Source of the DNA: Pseudomonas wuhanensis
Lineage (GTDB): Bacteria > Pseudomonadota > Gammaproteobacteria > Pseudomonadales > Pseudomonadaceae
Direction: 5' to 3'
Length of the DNA: 64,000 nucleotides
Assembly (NCBI RefSeq): GCF_030687395.1
Contig: NZ_CP117430.1
Coordinates: forward strand, 62,001 to 126,000
Notes under the pieces: generated by a model
Told to the model about the DNA's origin: nothing
Database searches by the model: none
The model's input: the letters and a program-made list of their open reading frames with translations, nothing else
Translations under genes and position numbers: made by a program
Shown here: positions 36,615-46,200 of the stretch, piece after piece
How positions within the stretch are numbered: position 1 is the stretch's first letter
Layout: every line of letters starts with the position of its first letter

Positions 36615-37061
36615 CTACTCTAAGGTTTCCACTGCAGTCTCTCCTTCAAAGGTTTGGACGGCCGTTCGATAAATGACCGTCCAGCTATCCTCTGACGATC
36701 TTTTAAGAATATGTTTTGAGCCAAACACGTATATGGTGTCGCCAAGTGAAATTTTTTCTTTTATATGCTGTGCTGAGGGTGAGACTAAAAATTGATGTAA
36801 GAAGACCATGGGTAGGCCCTGATGATATAACCAGGCTGGTTCGCCCACCCATACAGGTTTTTCATTCAAACACAGGAACTCATTTTCTAGACGTTCTGTT
36901 AGCCATTTCTTTTTATTTTTTGGGGCGCCTTGCTCGACGTATTCGTTGTAAAGACCCCTTGCAAAATCTTCTGCACCTTCGGCTTCCATCGACGCGGATT
37001 GCTTTTCTGCGATCTCCATCGCAGCGCCCCAGAAAATGTGAAAATCGGTCAACCCGCTCAT
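36615..37061 (-). CDS. Putative immunity protein for the tip of Rhs1
   Basis: A 148-residue cytosolic protein without a signal peptide, starting MSGLTDFHIFWGAAMEIAEK with AGGAG five nt before the ATG. I recognise no family. It begins 22 bp after the stop of the Rhs effector on the same strand, the standard place for a cognate immunity gene. Its base composition is AT-richer than the housekeeping genes of the window, as is common for immunity genes. Aromatic-rich segments (WVGEPAWLYHQGLPMVFLHQ) may form the toxin-binding face, but this is speculation. Confidence 0.6.
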   Translation of the reverse strand: MSGLTDFHIFWGAAMEIAEKQSASMEAEGAEDFARGLYNEYVEQGAPKNKKKWLTERLENEFLCLNEKPVWVGEPAWLYHQGLPMVFLHQFLVSPSAQHIKEKISLGDTIYVFGSKHILKRSSEDSWTVIYRTAVQTFEGETAVETLE

Positions 37062-37083
37062 GTTTTCTCCTGTAAAGCTTGCT

Positions 37084-40000
37084 TTACCATTGTCCAGTGG
37101 TTTTTATAACTTTTACCAAGTCCCATCCTGTATGGCGGTACTTGTCCATTGACTCATGCCCCCAAGGTGTTGCTTTAGTCAGGTTCCAATCCTCGTGAGC
37201 GACTTTCGATCCGGCGCGTTGAGGAATGTACTGGTGGTTCAGTTCCATCGACACATCTATTCGAGCTGTCTTGCCGACACGCCCGAGCTGTCGGTTCCTT
37301 GCACTGTTGCGGTAGCGGACCTCGACCCTCATTCTCGGTGCTTTACCGGCCGCCATCCGCGCCAGGTTTTTTGCGGAATACTTGCCTGGCGGTGCTTTAC
37401 TTGCCGCTTTTTTCCAGTGGCCTTTCCTTGCAGTACCCCAACATTTCCATCCCCATGGATCCACCCAGGCAATCGGATTCGGCGCAAATTGGTATAGATT
37501 GAGATCCCCTTCCAACCCAATCGGATCCGGCGTCGTAAACCGCCCCACATCCGGATCATAAAACCTGAACGTATTGAAATGCAGCCCCGTCTCCCGGTCC
37601 AGGTACTGCCCCTGAAACCTCAGGTTCTGTTCTTCAATGTAATACGGCTCGCGCACCTCTTCTAATGTGTTGCCCCACACCCGATAAGTTGCATGCCAGA
37701 CGTTGTGGCCGTCCGCCTCGGTGAGTTGTTCCGGCAGGCCATTGAGATCGTTGTGGTAGTAGCGGATTTTTTGCAGCGGGCCGGTGCCGTCGACGCGGGC
37801 CAGGGGTTCGTAACCTTCGTCTTCGTAGAGGTAAAGGCTGGTCTGCTGATGGCGATGTTCCTGCAACAGACGCAAGCCGTCCCAAGTGAAGCGGGTTTCT
37901 CCCAGTGGATAACCCTTGCTGTCGTGTTCGGTCTTGGCGATGCGCCGGCCCAGCGGATCGTAGGTCATCCTGACCACGCTGCCGTTTTCGTTACGCACTT
38001 CAATCAACCGGCTTTCGGCATCGTAACCGAAGCGTTGCAGGCCCCGTTTAGCACTGCGTTTTTCGATCATCCGGCCAAACGCGTCATATCGATAACGCTT
38101 GTCCTGATAGGTCAGCAGTTTGTTGTGCACCACCAGCCCGGCGCCGGGTTGTGGGCCGTCCAGCAGGTTGGCGGCGGCGTCGTAGGCGAAGGTTTCACGC
38201 TGGCCGTGCAGGCTGTCCTGGCTGGCGATGATGCGGCCGGTGGCGTCGTAGTGCAGCAGTTGGCGGTGTTGCGTGGCGGGTTGCTGGTCGAGTTTGCCGA
38301 TCAGGTTGTCGGCGGGGTCGTACTCGAAATGCTTCTGCACGGCGGCCGCCATCAGCGATGGCTGGCTGGTGTGTCGGCGTTGGCGTGCGCGCAAGCGGCC
38401 GCTGCGGTCGTATTCGCTGCGGGTGCTGAGTTGGCCTTGGGTGCGCAGCACTTCGCGGTGCAGGCGATCGCGTTCGAAGTCGCTGATGACCTGGCCGTCG
38501 AGGTTGATCTGGTGCAGGTGGCCGCTGCCGTAGTACAGGCGGTTGATCCAGCGGTCGTCGGGCAGTTGGGTCTGGATCAGGTTGCCGAGTTCGTCGTAGT
38601 GGTGTTGCAGGCTGCCGGCGGCGCTGTGTTCGGCGAGCAACTGGCCGAGGGCGTCGTAGGCGAAGCTCAGGGCTTGTGCGTTGCCCTGGTGGTCGGTGAA
38701 GGTGATGGCGGTGAGCTGGTCCAGCGGGTCGTAGGTGTAGTCGGTGCGGCCATCGTCGGTGATTTTGGCGATCAGCCGGCCGACGGCGTCGCGTTCCAGT
38801 CGGTGAACGATGGGAGCGGGGGGCGACTCGGGAACGACGGCCAGGCCGTTGCCATAAGGCGCCGGAACAGCTGTCACCGCCGCGACGTTATCCAGCAGGT
38901 CATAGGTGTAGCGCTTGGCGCTGCCATCCAGATCCTGTTGTTCTGTCAGCCGATCTCCAGCGTCCCAGGCAAACCGATAACTCTCGCCGTTCTCATTGGT
39001 CAGCGCTTGCAGTCGCCCGTAGCGGTCATACCCAAACTGCACCTGTCGGCCGTGGGCGTCGGTGCGCTGACGCACCTGGCCGCGGCGGTTGTGTTGGTAG
39101 AGCGTGGTGTGCCCGGCCGGGTCGGTGTAGCCGATCAACTGGCCGCTGACGTCGCGCTGATACTGCTCGGTGCGCCCGTCCGGCAATTGGCTGCTGAGCA
39201 ACCGGCCCTGGGCGTCGTAGCTGAATTGGGTGCGTTCGCCGAGGGCATCGGTGATGGTTTGCAGATAGCCTCGGTTGTCGTAGCTGAACCGCGTCGGGTA
39301 ACCCGAGCAATCGATGTGTTCGATCAATTGGCCGAACGGGTTCCAGCGCAGTTTTTTGCTTTTGCCGGTGGCGTCGATGATCTCGACGACCTGGCCTTGG
39401 GTGTCGTAGCGGTAGCGGGTGATGTGGCCCAGCGGATCAGTCTCGGCGATGCAATTACCGCGCTGATCGTAGCGATATTGCCAGCTGTTGCCTGCAGCAT
39501 CGGTTTCCACCAGCGGCAAGGCCCAGTGCTCGAGCCATAAGGTCGAGTCGCTGCGGCCCAGCGGGTCGGTTTCGCCGATCAGGTTGCCAGCGTCGTCGTA
39601 GCTGTATTCGTAGCGCCCGCCCTGCGGGTCGGTCGCGTTGAGCAATTGGCGCTCGTCGTTCCATTCGAACTGCCAGGTCTGGCCGAGGTTGTCGGTGTAT
39701 TCGGTGATCTGGTGCTGGGTGTTCCAGCGTCGTGTGCTGATGCGCTGCAAACCATCGGTGATGCGCGTGACACCGGCCTTCAGGTCATAGTCGAACTGGT
39801 AAGTGTCGCCCTCGTCGGTCCAGTGCCCGACCACGCGCCATTCAAGGTCTTCAACCAACGCCCATTCATAAAAGCACCGCAGCCCCGTGGGCAACTGATG
39901 CTCGACCATCCGCCGTCCGGCGTCGTATCTGAAGCGCCGTTGCACCTGGCCGGTGGTGTCGCGCACTTCGGCCAGGTTGCCGGCTGCGTCGTAGCCATAG

Positions 40001-41457
40001 CTGACGAGCACTTCGCGATGCTGGTCGGGATACACGCGTTCCACCCGAGCCACGCGGTCGCGTTCCCGAATCAGTTCGATCTGTATCAGATCGAAGGTGT
40101 CCCGCAGGCGCGCCAACTGTCCGGTTTCGTCATAGTCGAGGTGGATGCGGTTGTCGTTTCGATCACCGAGCTGATTAAGGCGCAACAAGGACGGATTACC
40201 GGGTGTGACGTCGAACAGCCGATACAGCCCGTCATCGCTTTCAATCAGCAACTGCCCATTGTGGTGCCGCCGAACACTGAGCCCTTCACCGGCACTGAAC
40301 ACCGCGCCACCCAGAGGAATCGAGCCCATATCGATGCGCCGGCCCTGTTCATCGGTGTAGACCAGCGTTTCGCCGCCCTCCGGGTGAGGCAGGATTTCCA
40401 CGCATACCTCATAGGACACACTCCAACCCGCCCCGAACAACCCGTCGCGTCGCTCGTCGCGGCTGTTGTAGAAGCGCTGCCAATCGATCGGCAAGACGCC
40501 CGGCAGCACGAAATCCAGCTCTTCATCACCCCCCAGCACCTTGGCCCCGGTGGCGGCATGCACCGGGTTCGATGAGCCCATGGCGGCGTTGGCCATGGCC
40601 CCCATCGCGCTGCTGACGGCCATCGACGTCGCGCCGCCGATCAGCATGCACGGCAATTTGCTGAAGAACTTGCCCTTGCCACCCTTGAGCATCAGCAACG
40701 CGGTGACCGCCAGGCCCACGCCCGGGGTCTTGCCGCTGCGGATCTCGCGCACCACCACCGAACCGCCGCCAATGGTCACGTTGGAGGAAATCAGCCCCGA
40801 CGATACGACCTTGGCATCGCAGGTGCTGCGGTCGCCGCTGCGCACGGCGGGCTGGCCGTTGATGGTGACCTTGTCCGAGCCCTCGGCCATGAACTGCGGC
40901 GGCATCGGCGGATGCTTCATGCAGACGAGCAGGTCCAGTGGCTTGGGCACCGCGCCGGGCGCCGGGGTGGCAACGGTGGGGCGCCACATCTGGGAGAAGA
41001 AGCTTTCGGCCATGTCGAGGTAACTGGGCTCGGCTTCCGGCTCGGGTGCTTCCAGCTCGGTACCGGCCGGCGCGACATGGGACGGGATTGCCCCGGCGGC
41101 CCTGGCAGCAGGGATGTTATTGGTGAGGGTGTTGGTGGAGCCGGTGAGAATGTTCGCCTGCACCGTGGGCGGAAACAGCGCGTTGCTGAAACTCTCGCAC
41201 AGGTTACTCAAGCCCTTGTCGGCCCCGGTCTTGCTCATGGCGAGGCCGACAATCGTGCCCACCACCAAGCCGAGCACGAAGCAGCCCAACCCCCCGGTGA
41301 CGACCGTGATGCCCGTGGCTGCCACCACGGCCGCCGTCGCCACCGCGGTGATCGCGATGTTCGCTGCCACCTCCAGCACGCCGCCAAGAATGTCGGCCAT
41401 CATCGAGGTGTGGTCGAGTGCATCGCCCAGGCGGGCGGCCCAGAGTGCGTCAGACAT
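37084..41457 (-). CDS. PAAR-Rhs polymorphic toxin 1 with HNH-like tip
   Basis: A 1457-residue T6SS effector. Order: N-terminal hydrophobic pair (~28-75), linker, PAAR domain (~176-240; AVRSGDRSTCDAKVV, SNVTIGGGSVVVREI), hydrophobic stretch (~245-290), then an Rhs shell of YD repeats (~300-1310). The Rhs core end carries DPIGLEGDLNLYQFAPNPI and DPWGW. The last ~120 residues form the variable toxin. Its motif NHQYIPQRAG...WNLTKATPWGHESMDKYRH has the spaced Asn/His layout of HNH-type nucleases, so DNA cleavage is a reasonable guess. The ATG at 41457 matches the paralogue's start (MSDALWAARLGDAL). A 27-codon frame overlaps this start. Confidence 0.88.
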   Translation of the reverse strand: MSDALWAARLGDALDHTSMMADILGGVLEVAANIAITAVATAAVVAATGITVVTGGLGCFVLGLVVGTIVGLAMSKTGADKGLSNLCESFSNALFPPTVQANILTGSTNTLTNNIPAARAAGAIPSHVAPAGTELEAPEPEAEPSYLDMAESFFSQMWRPTVATPAPGAVPKPLDLLVCMKHPPMPPQFMAEGSDKVTINGQPAVRSGDRSTCDAKVVSSGLISSNVTIGGGSVVVREIRSGKTPGVGLAVTALLMLKGGKGKFFSKLPCMLIGGATSMAVSSAMGAMANAAMGSSNPVHAATGAKVLGGDEELDFVLPGVLPIDWQRFYNSRDERRDGLFGAGWSVSYEVCVEILPHPEGGETLVYTDEQGRRIDMGSIPLGGAVFSAGEGLSVRRHHNGQLLIESDDGLYRLFDVTPGNPSLLRLNQLGDRNDNRIHLDYDETGQLARLRDTFDLIQIELIRERDRVARVERVYPDQHREVLVSYGYDAAGNLAEVRDTTGQVQRRFRYDAGRRMVEHQLPTGLRCFYEWALVEDLEWRVVGHWTDEGDTYQFDYDLKAGVTRITDGLQRISTRRWNTQHQITEYTDNLGQTWQFEWNDERQLLNATDPQGGRYEYSYDDAGNLIGETDPLGRSDSTLWLEHWALPLVETDAAGNSWQYRYDQRGNCIAETDPLGHITRYRYDTQGQVVEIIDATGKSKKLRWNPFGQLIEHIDCSGYPTRFSYDNRGYLQTITDALGERTQFSYDAQGRLLSSQLPDGRTEQYQRDVSGQLIGYTDPAGHTTLYQHNRRGQVRQRTDAHGRQVQFGYDRYGRLQALTNENGESYRFAWDAGDRLTEQQDLDGSAKRYTYDLLDNVAAVTAVPAPYGNGLAVVPESPPAPIVHRLERDAVGRLIAKITDDGRTDYTYDPLDQLTAITFTDHQGNAQALSFAYDALGQLLAEHSAAGSLQHHYDELGNLIQTQLPDDRWINRLYYGSGHLHQINLDGQVISDFERDRLHREVLRTQGQLSTRSEYDRSGRLRARQRRHTSQPSLMAAAVQKHFEYDPADNLIGKLDQQPATQHRQLLHYDATGRIIASQDSLHGQRETFAYDAAANLLDGPQPGAGLVVHNKLLTYQDKRYRYDAFGRMIEKRSAKRGLQRFGYDAESRLIEVRNENGSVVRMTYDPLGRRIAKTEHDSKGYPLGETRFTWDGLRLLQEHRHQQTSLYLYEDEGYEPLARVDGTGPLQKIRYYHNDLNGLPEQLTEADGHNVWHATYRVWGNTLEEVREPYYIEEQNLRFQGQYLDRETGLHFNTFRFYDPDVGRFTTPDPIGLEGDLNLYQFAPNPIAWVDPWGWKCWGTARKGHWKKAASKAPPGKYSAKNLARMAAGKAPRMRVEVRYRNSARNRQLGRVGKTARIDVSMELNHQYIPQRAGSKVAHEDWNLTKATPWGHESMDKYRHTGWDLVKVIKTTGQW

Positions 41458-41533
41458 GCGGGATGTTAATCCGACGTAAGTGTCTGACGGCTGCGTAATC
41501 GTTGTGCGGGTTGCGCAATTCGATGCCTTCCAT
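41450..41533 (-). CDS. 27-codon leader ORF derived from an Eag/DcrB chaperone gene
   Basis: ATG at 41533 with AAGGAG nine nt upstream, product MEGIELRNPHND..., ending in a TGA that overlaps the Rhs1 ATG (ATGTCTGA). The first codons match the EGIELRS part of the chaperone gene at 47699-48133: 20 of 22 bases agree between 41509-41530 and 47869-47890. It is probably the scrap of a deleted chaperone gene, possibly kept as a translational coupler for Rhs1. Confidence 0.5.
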   Translation of the reverse strand: MEGIELRNPHNDYAAVRHLRRINIPHV

Positions 41534-41553
41534 TGCACCTTTCTCCTTGTTGG

Positions 41554-41835
41554 TTACGGCATGCGCATTAGCGCAGTCCTCAGGCGTTTGATCAGCTTCG
41601 GATTCTTGAGGCAATCGGCCGGCCGTTTGTTACCGAGGGCGGGCACTTTCTGTTCGATCCACCACAACCCTTCCTCAAGCCCTCTTTTACCGTTGAGGAC
41701 GACCGCCATATCGAGGTAACCATCCATTACTTTGGCCAGTGTGCGGGCGTTGTCGTCGAGATAGTCCTCTTCGTATAACCGCACAAACACATTCCAATCG
41801 GAATCGCCGGGGTATTCGTCTTCCAGTTGTTCCAT
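41554..41835 (-). CDS. Small MbcA/ParS/Xre (DUF2384)-like protein
   Basis: A 93-residue acidic protein. Its C-terminal 35 residues (WWIEQKVPALGNKRPADCL, then RLRTALMRMP) resemble the toxin-binding segment of Xre/MbcA/ParS antitoxins, with the typical W...PALG..RP..CL pattern. There is no helix-turn-helix and no RES-domain toxin gene beside it, so this is not an ordinary RES-Xre pair. It lies between an orphan immunity-like gene and Rhs1 on the same strand. It may neutralise or regulate an Rhs tip, or be a stray. Confidence 0.55.
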   Translation of the reverse strand: MEQLEDEYPGDSDWNVFVRLYEEDYLDDNARTLAKVMDGYLDMAVVLNGKRGLEEGLWWIEQKVPALGNKRPADCLKNPKLIKRLRTALMRMP

Positions 41836-41876
41836 CTTCTGCGCTCATTGGCCGGGTCAGAATCATGACCTGAAGA

Positions 41877-42476
41877 TCAACCATAAAAGTAATCAAAAAA
41901 CCGTTCGAAATTTTCTTTCCCCAGTAGGGGGCTGACTTCCTTTGTGAGTAATTTCACGAACTTGCTGGAAAGCTCGTCATCGTCGTTATAGATCTCAAAT
42001 ATTTCGAATTTTCCGTGGACAACCTCAATCAATTTTGCAAGAGCGAAAAAGAAATCAGCCAATGAGTCGGCAATTTTGAAAGGCAAAGCCACGTCATAGC
42101 TGGCAAATACAGGTGTACCCTCAATGTCGGTAACAGCGATGACAGGTTTACCACCTCCGATATCATCCATGAATACTACAAAACTGGCTGGCCAGCGTGG
42201 GTTGAGCTGCGACTTGTTTGAATTGCCATCCCACTTGTAGCCCACTTGGTCATCTTCAAGGGTGTTCAGATCAAAAAAACGTATCGGAGTCAAACCTGTC
42301 TCTATCTCAACACCCACAGGCTCGTAGTTGTCATAGAAAAAGTCAGTTTCGACAGAGCGTTCAAGCGTTTGCGGCCATGTGGCGTTGACTTGGCCATTCT
42401 TTTCGAAGCTGCCCTCTGACTGAAACTTCTTGTGGATACGGCGCAGCTCTATTAGTGCCTTTTCTAACGCGCTCAT
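41877..42476 (-). CDS. Putative SMI1/KNR4-like (SUKH) orphan immunity protein
   Basis: A 199-residue cytosolic protein from an ATG at 42476 (MSALEKALIELRRIHKKFQ); the frame extends to 42545 but with a poorer start. Central FFDLNTLEDDQVGYKWDG and PASFVVFMDDIGGGKPVIAV, then VALPFKIADSLADFFFALA, resemble the W/G-rich core and terminal ADS..FF helix of the SUKH superfamily, used as immunity proteins in polymorphic-toxin loci. It has no toxin tip of its own upstream; Imm26 lies between it and Rhs2. It is AT-rich compared with neighbours. Confidence 0.5.
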   Translation of the reverse strand: MSALEKALIELRRIHKKFQSEGSFEKNGQVNATWPQTLERSVETDFFYDNYEPVGVEIETGLTPIRFFDLNTLEDDQVGYKWDGNSNKSQLNPRWPASFVVFMDDIGGGKPVIAVTDIEGTPVFASYDVALPFKIADSLADFFFALAKLIEVVHGKFEIFEIYNDDDELSSKFVKLLTKEVSPLLGKENFERFFDYFYG

Positions 42477-42523
42477 GTTCGTTATTCCGAATAAAAACTC
42501 AAGTGACGCATTTAGGCTTGCCA

Positions 42524-42586
42524 AGCGTTTAATGCAGTGAATCAAGCGCCTTTATAGCTATTACCAACCGCTGTGCATTAAACGCT
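42524..42586. repeat. 13-bp perfect inverted repeat downstream of the Imm26-like gene
   Basis: AGCGTTTAATGCA (42524-42536) and TGCATTAAACGCT (42574-42586) with a 37-nt loop, starting 6 bp after the Imm26-like gene stop. The AT-rich arms and lack of a U-tract make it a poor terminator. It could be a cassette-boundary or binding site. Confidence 0.45.
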
Positions 42587-42591
42587 GCTTT

Positions 42592-43179
42592 TTATCTTAG
42601 TGGTACAGGTAAACGTCGGGTTAAAGGCCGCAGACTCTCACGATCCGTCCACAGCCCCGGAAATACTTCAAATTTCAAATCGTCACGGTTAAGTCCAGTA
42701 TCGAAATAGCGGCACAATCTGTCGCTCAAGTCGTCGTCCCCCCACATGTTGGTAAGCTCATACTGTTCAATAGCATCGCGATTTTTTGAAAGCTTCAGAT
42801 CTTTTTGACGCACGGGTGCCAAGCTGTAATCGATAGCGCAGTCTTTGCCGGTATCGATCAGGTCGGCACCGCGGAAGGGGAATCCACCTTCAAAGTTAAC
42901 GTGCGGTCTTAACCAGTAACGTTCGTGGTCTGACAGGACCAGTGGAGTCGTAGGTTGTAGCTTTTCGACGGCAAGTCGTTGGGTAACGACCTTCCCTACA
43001 AAACCGCTAAACAGAATTTTACTGTCGGCCAGCACGAGATCGCTCCAGATTCCATTCACGCTTCTCACGTCGTAAAAACGCATGACGGAATTTTTGATCA
43101 TCTGGCCTACGGTATATAAATCGTCTCGCAGTTTGAGGCTGACTAAATCGCCTTCCTTCCAGGTTATGCGTTTGGCCAT
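42592..43179 (-). CDS. Imm26-like immunity protein, cognate candidate for Rhs2
   Basis: A 195-residue cytosolic protein. The N-terminus MAKRITWKEGDLVSLKLRDD, then LYTVGQMIKNSVMRFYDVRS, follows the Imm26 pattern (G-D-[IL]-x-x-[IL] start, then [FY]-x-x-G-x-[IM] and FYD). The ATG at 43179 has GGAG eight nt upstream. It follows the stop of Rhs2 by 37 bp on the same strand, the expected site for the gene protecting against that toxin. Confidence 0.6.
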   Translation of the reverse strand: MAKRITWKEGDLVSLKLRDDLYTVGQMIKNSVMRFYDVRSVNGIWSDLVLADSKILFSGFVGKVVTQRLAVEKLQPTTPLVLSDHERYWLRPHVNFEGGFPFRGADLIDTGKDCAIDYSLAPVRQKDLKLSKNRDAIEQYELTNMWGDDDLSDRLCRYFDTGLNRDDLKFEVFPGLWTDRESLRPLTRRLPVPLR

Positions 43180-43216
43180 GGGGCTCACTCCATCTTAATA
43201 ATCATTAACGAATCAC

Positions 43217-46200
43217 TCATGAGCAACGGCCTCCTCTGCCTTTGCTGACCCCTTTAGCGGCGGCTTTGACTCTGGCTTTGTTGGCGGCTTTTATACGTTT
43301 ATCCAAGGCTTTGCCTGCCGGTGTTTTGGCCAGATGTTTATCAGCAGCAGCAAGATATTCTTTTCTTCGCGCATTACCTTGGCCCACCGGATTCTGCGCG
43401 TTGGCGGTGCCGTCTTTTCCGCCTAACCCTTCATAAACGCGTTGCTCCAGCCCACGGGTAACGTCCTTTCCGTCCTGGCCGTATGCTGTATGCAGGACCT
43501 GAGGAGCTTGACCACCAAAGCGATCAAAACTCGATCCATAGCGATAGTTCAGCACGTCTGAACCCACCTGTTTACCTTGCATGCTGGCATAGCCGACATA
43601 GGCTTTACCGGTTGCTTTGTCGACGCCCAGATAGGTGATATGGGTTGCCGTAGTTGGACTGCCCGCCAGCCCCCATGCATCACTCCAACCCATCGGGTTG
43701 GGGCCATACTGATAGAGGTTCAGACCGCCGGCGAGCCCTATTGGATCAGGCGTAATGAACCGACCAATGTCAGGGTCGTAAAACCTGAACGTGTTGTAGT
43801 GCAGTCCGGTTTCCCGGTCCAGGTACTGCCCCTGAAACCGCAGGTTCTGCTCTTCTATATAGTACGGCTCACGAGTCTCCTTGGCGGTATTACCCCAGAC
43901 TCGATAATTGGCCTGCCAGATGCAGTGCCCATCGTGTTCCGTGAGCTCCTGCGGCAACCCATTGGGGTCATTGTGGTAGTAACGGATTTTTTGCAGCGGG
44001 CCCATTCCGTCAACGCGCGCCAGCGCCTCGTAGCTGCCGTCTTCATAAAGGTACAGGCTAGTCTGGTTGTTTCGGTGCTCCTGAAACAGTTGCAAGCCGT
44101 CCCACACAAAACGAGTGGTGCCAAGCGGATAACCATTCTTGTCTTGTACGGTTTTTTCAATGCGCCGACCCAAGGGGTCATACGCCATCTTGACGATAGT
44201 TTCACCCGCCGCACTCTGATTTCGAACTTCGATCACACGGCTTTCGGCGTCGTACCTGAAGCGCTGAACCCCTCGGCTGCCACTACGTTTTTCGATCAGT
44301 CGACCGAAACTATCGTAGCGGTAGCGTTTGTCCTGATAGGTCAACAATTTGTTATGTACTACCAGACCTGCCCCCGGTTGCGGGCCGTCCAATAAATTGG
44401 CCGCCGCATCATAGGCATAGATTTCATGCTGCCCTTGAATGTTGTCTTGGCTGGCGATGATTCGGTCGGTAGCGTCGTAATGCAAAAACTGTCGATGCGC
44501 AGTGCCTGCTTTTTGTCCGAGGCGCGCAATCAGGTTGTCGCTGGGGTCATAGTCGAAGTGTGTTTGTGTCGCTCCAGGTAATTGTCGCGGCTGGCTATTC
44601 GGGCGCCGCACGTATGAACGCAGGCGCCCGCCGCGATCATATTCAGTTCTGGTATTGATTTGGCCCTGTGTGCGAAATACCTCACGGTGCAGGCGATCAC
44701 GTTCGAAGTCACTGATGACCTGGCCGTCGAGGTTGATCTGGTGCAGATGACCACTGCCGTAATACAGCCGATTGATCCAGCGGCCGTCGGGCAGTTGGGT
44801 CTGGATCAGATTACCGAGTTCATCGTAGCGATGTTTTAAACTGCCGCCCAAACTTTGTTCTTCGAGTGGCTGGCCCAGAGCGTCATATACAAAACCGAGT
44901 TTTTGTTCGCGGCCCTGGGTGTCTCTGAAAGTGATCGCGATCAGTTGATCCAACGGATCGTAAGTGTAATCAGTGCGGCCATCGTCAGTTATCTTGGCAA
45001 CCAGACGCCCAACCGCATCTCGCTCCAGGCGGTGGACGATAGGCTTTTCGGGCGTTTCCGAGACAACAGCAAGCCCGTCACCATATTGCGTAGGCAACGA
45101 GACTACGCGGGTAATGCTGTTCAGAACGTCGTAATCATAGCGATGGGCGCTTCCATCGAGATCCTGTTGTTCAGTCAGACGGTCGCTGGCATCCCAGGTA
45201 AACCGATAATTTTCGCCGTTTTCATTAGTCAGAGCTTGTAGCCGCCCGTAACTGTCATAACTGAATTGCACCTGCCGGCCATGGGCATCCGTACGTTGAC
45301 GAATTCGACCCCGAAGGTTGTATTGGTAATGAGTGGTATGACCTGATGGGTCGGTATGTTCCGTCAATTGACCACTGGCGTTACGTTGATAATGTTCAAA
45401 GCGACCATCGGGAAGTTGGCGGCTGAGCAACCGGCCCACTGTGTCATATGTGAAGGTTGTACGCTCCCCGAGTGGGTCGGTGATGACCTGAAGGTAGCCA
45501 CGATTGTCATAGCCATACCGCGTCGGATAACCCGAGCAATCGATGTGTTCGACCAGTTGGCCGAACGGGTTCCAGCGCAGCTTTTTGCTTTTGCCGGTGG
45601 CGTCGATGATCTCGACGACCTGGCCGTGGGCGTCGTAGCGGTAGCGGGTGACATGGCCCAGTGGATCGGTTTCGGCGATGCAGTTGCCGCGTTGATCGTA
45701 GCGATATTGCCAGCTGTTGCCGGCGGCATCGGTTTCCACCAGCGGCAAGGCCCAGTGCTCGAGCCATAAGGTCGAGTCGCTGCGGCCCAGCGGGTCGGTT
45801 TCGCCGATCAGGTTGCCGGCGTCGTCGTAGCTGTATTCGTAGCGCCCGCCCTGCGGGTCGGTGGCGTTGAGCAATTGGCGTTCGTCGTTCCACTCGAACA
45901 GCCAGGTCTGGCCGAGGTTGTCGGTGTATTCGGTGATCTGGTGCTGGGTGTTCCAGCGCCGTGTGCTGACGCGTTGCAGACCATCGGTGATGCGCGTGAC
46001 ACCGGCGACGAGGTCATAGTCGAACTGGTAAGCGTCGCCCTCATCGGTCCAGTGCCCGACCACGCGCCATTCCTTTTCCTCGATGCAAGCCCACTGATAA
46101 AAACAGCGAAGGCCTGTGGGCAACTGATGCTCAGTCATCCGCCGCTCGCTGTCGTAAACGAAGCGGCGCTGTACCTGGCCTGCGGTATCGCGAACTTCTG

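Noticed and set aside
37693-39540. Long plus-strand frames opposite the rhs genes (also 46493-48151)
   Set aside because: These mirror the repetitive YD-repeat coding of the minus strand; they have no start context and no family features.
37500-40200. Tandem DNA repeats or a CRISPR-like pattern in the rhs genes
   Set aside because: The periodicity comes from degenerate protein YD repeats; there are no identical repeat units separated by unique spacers.
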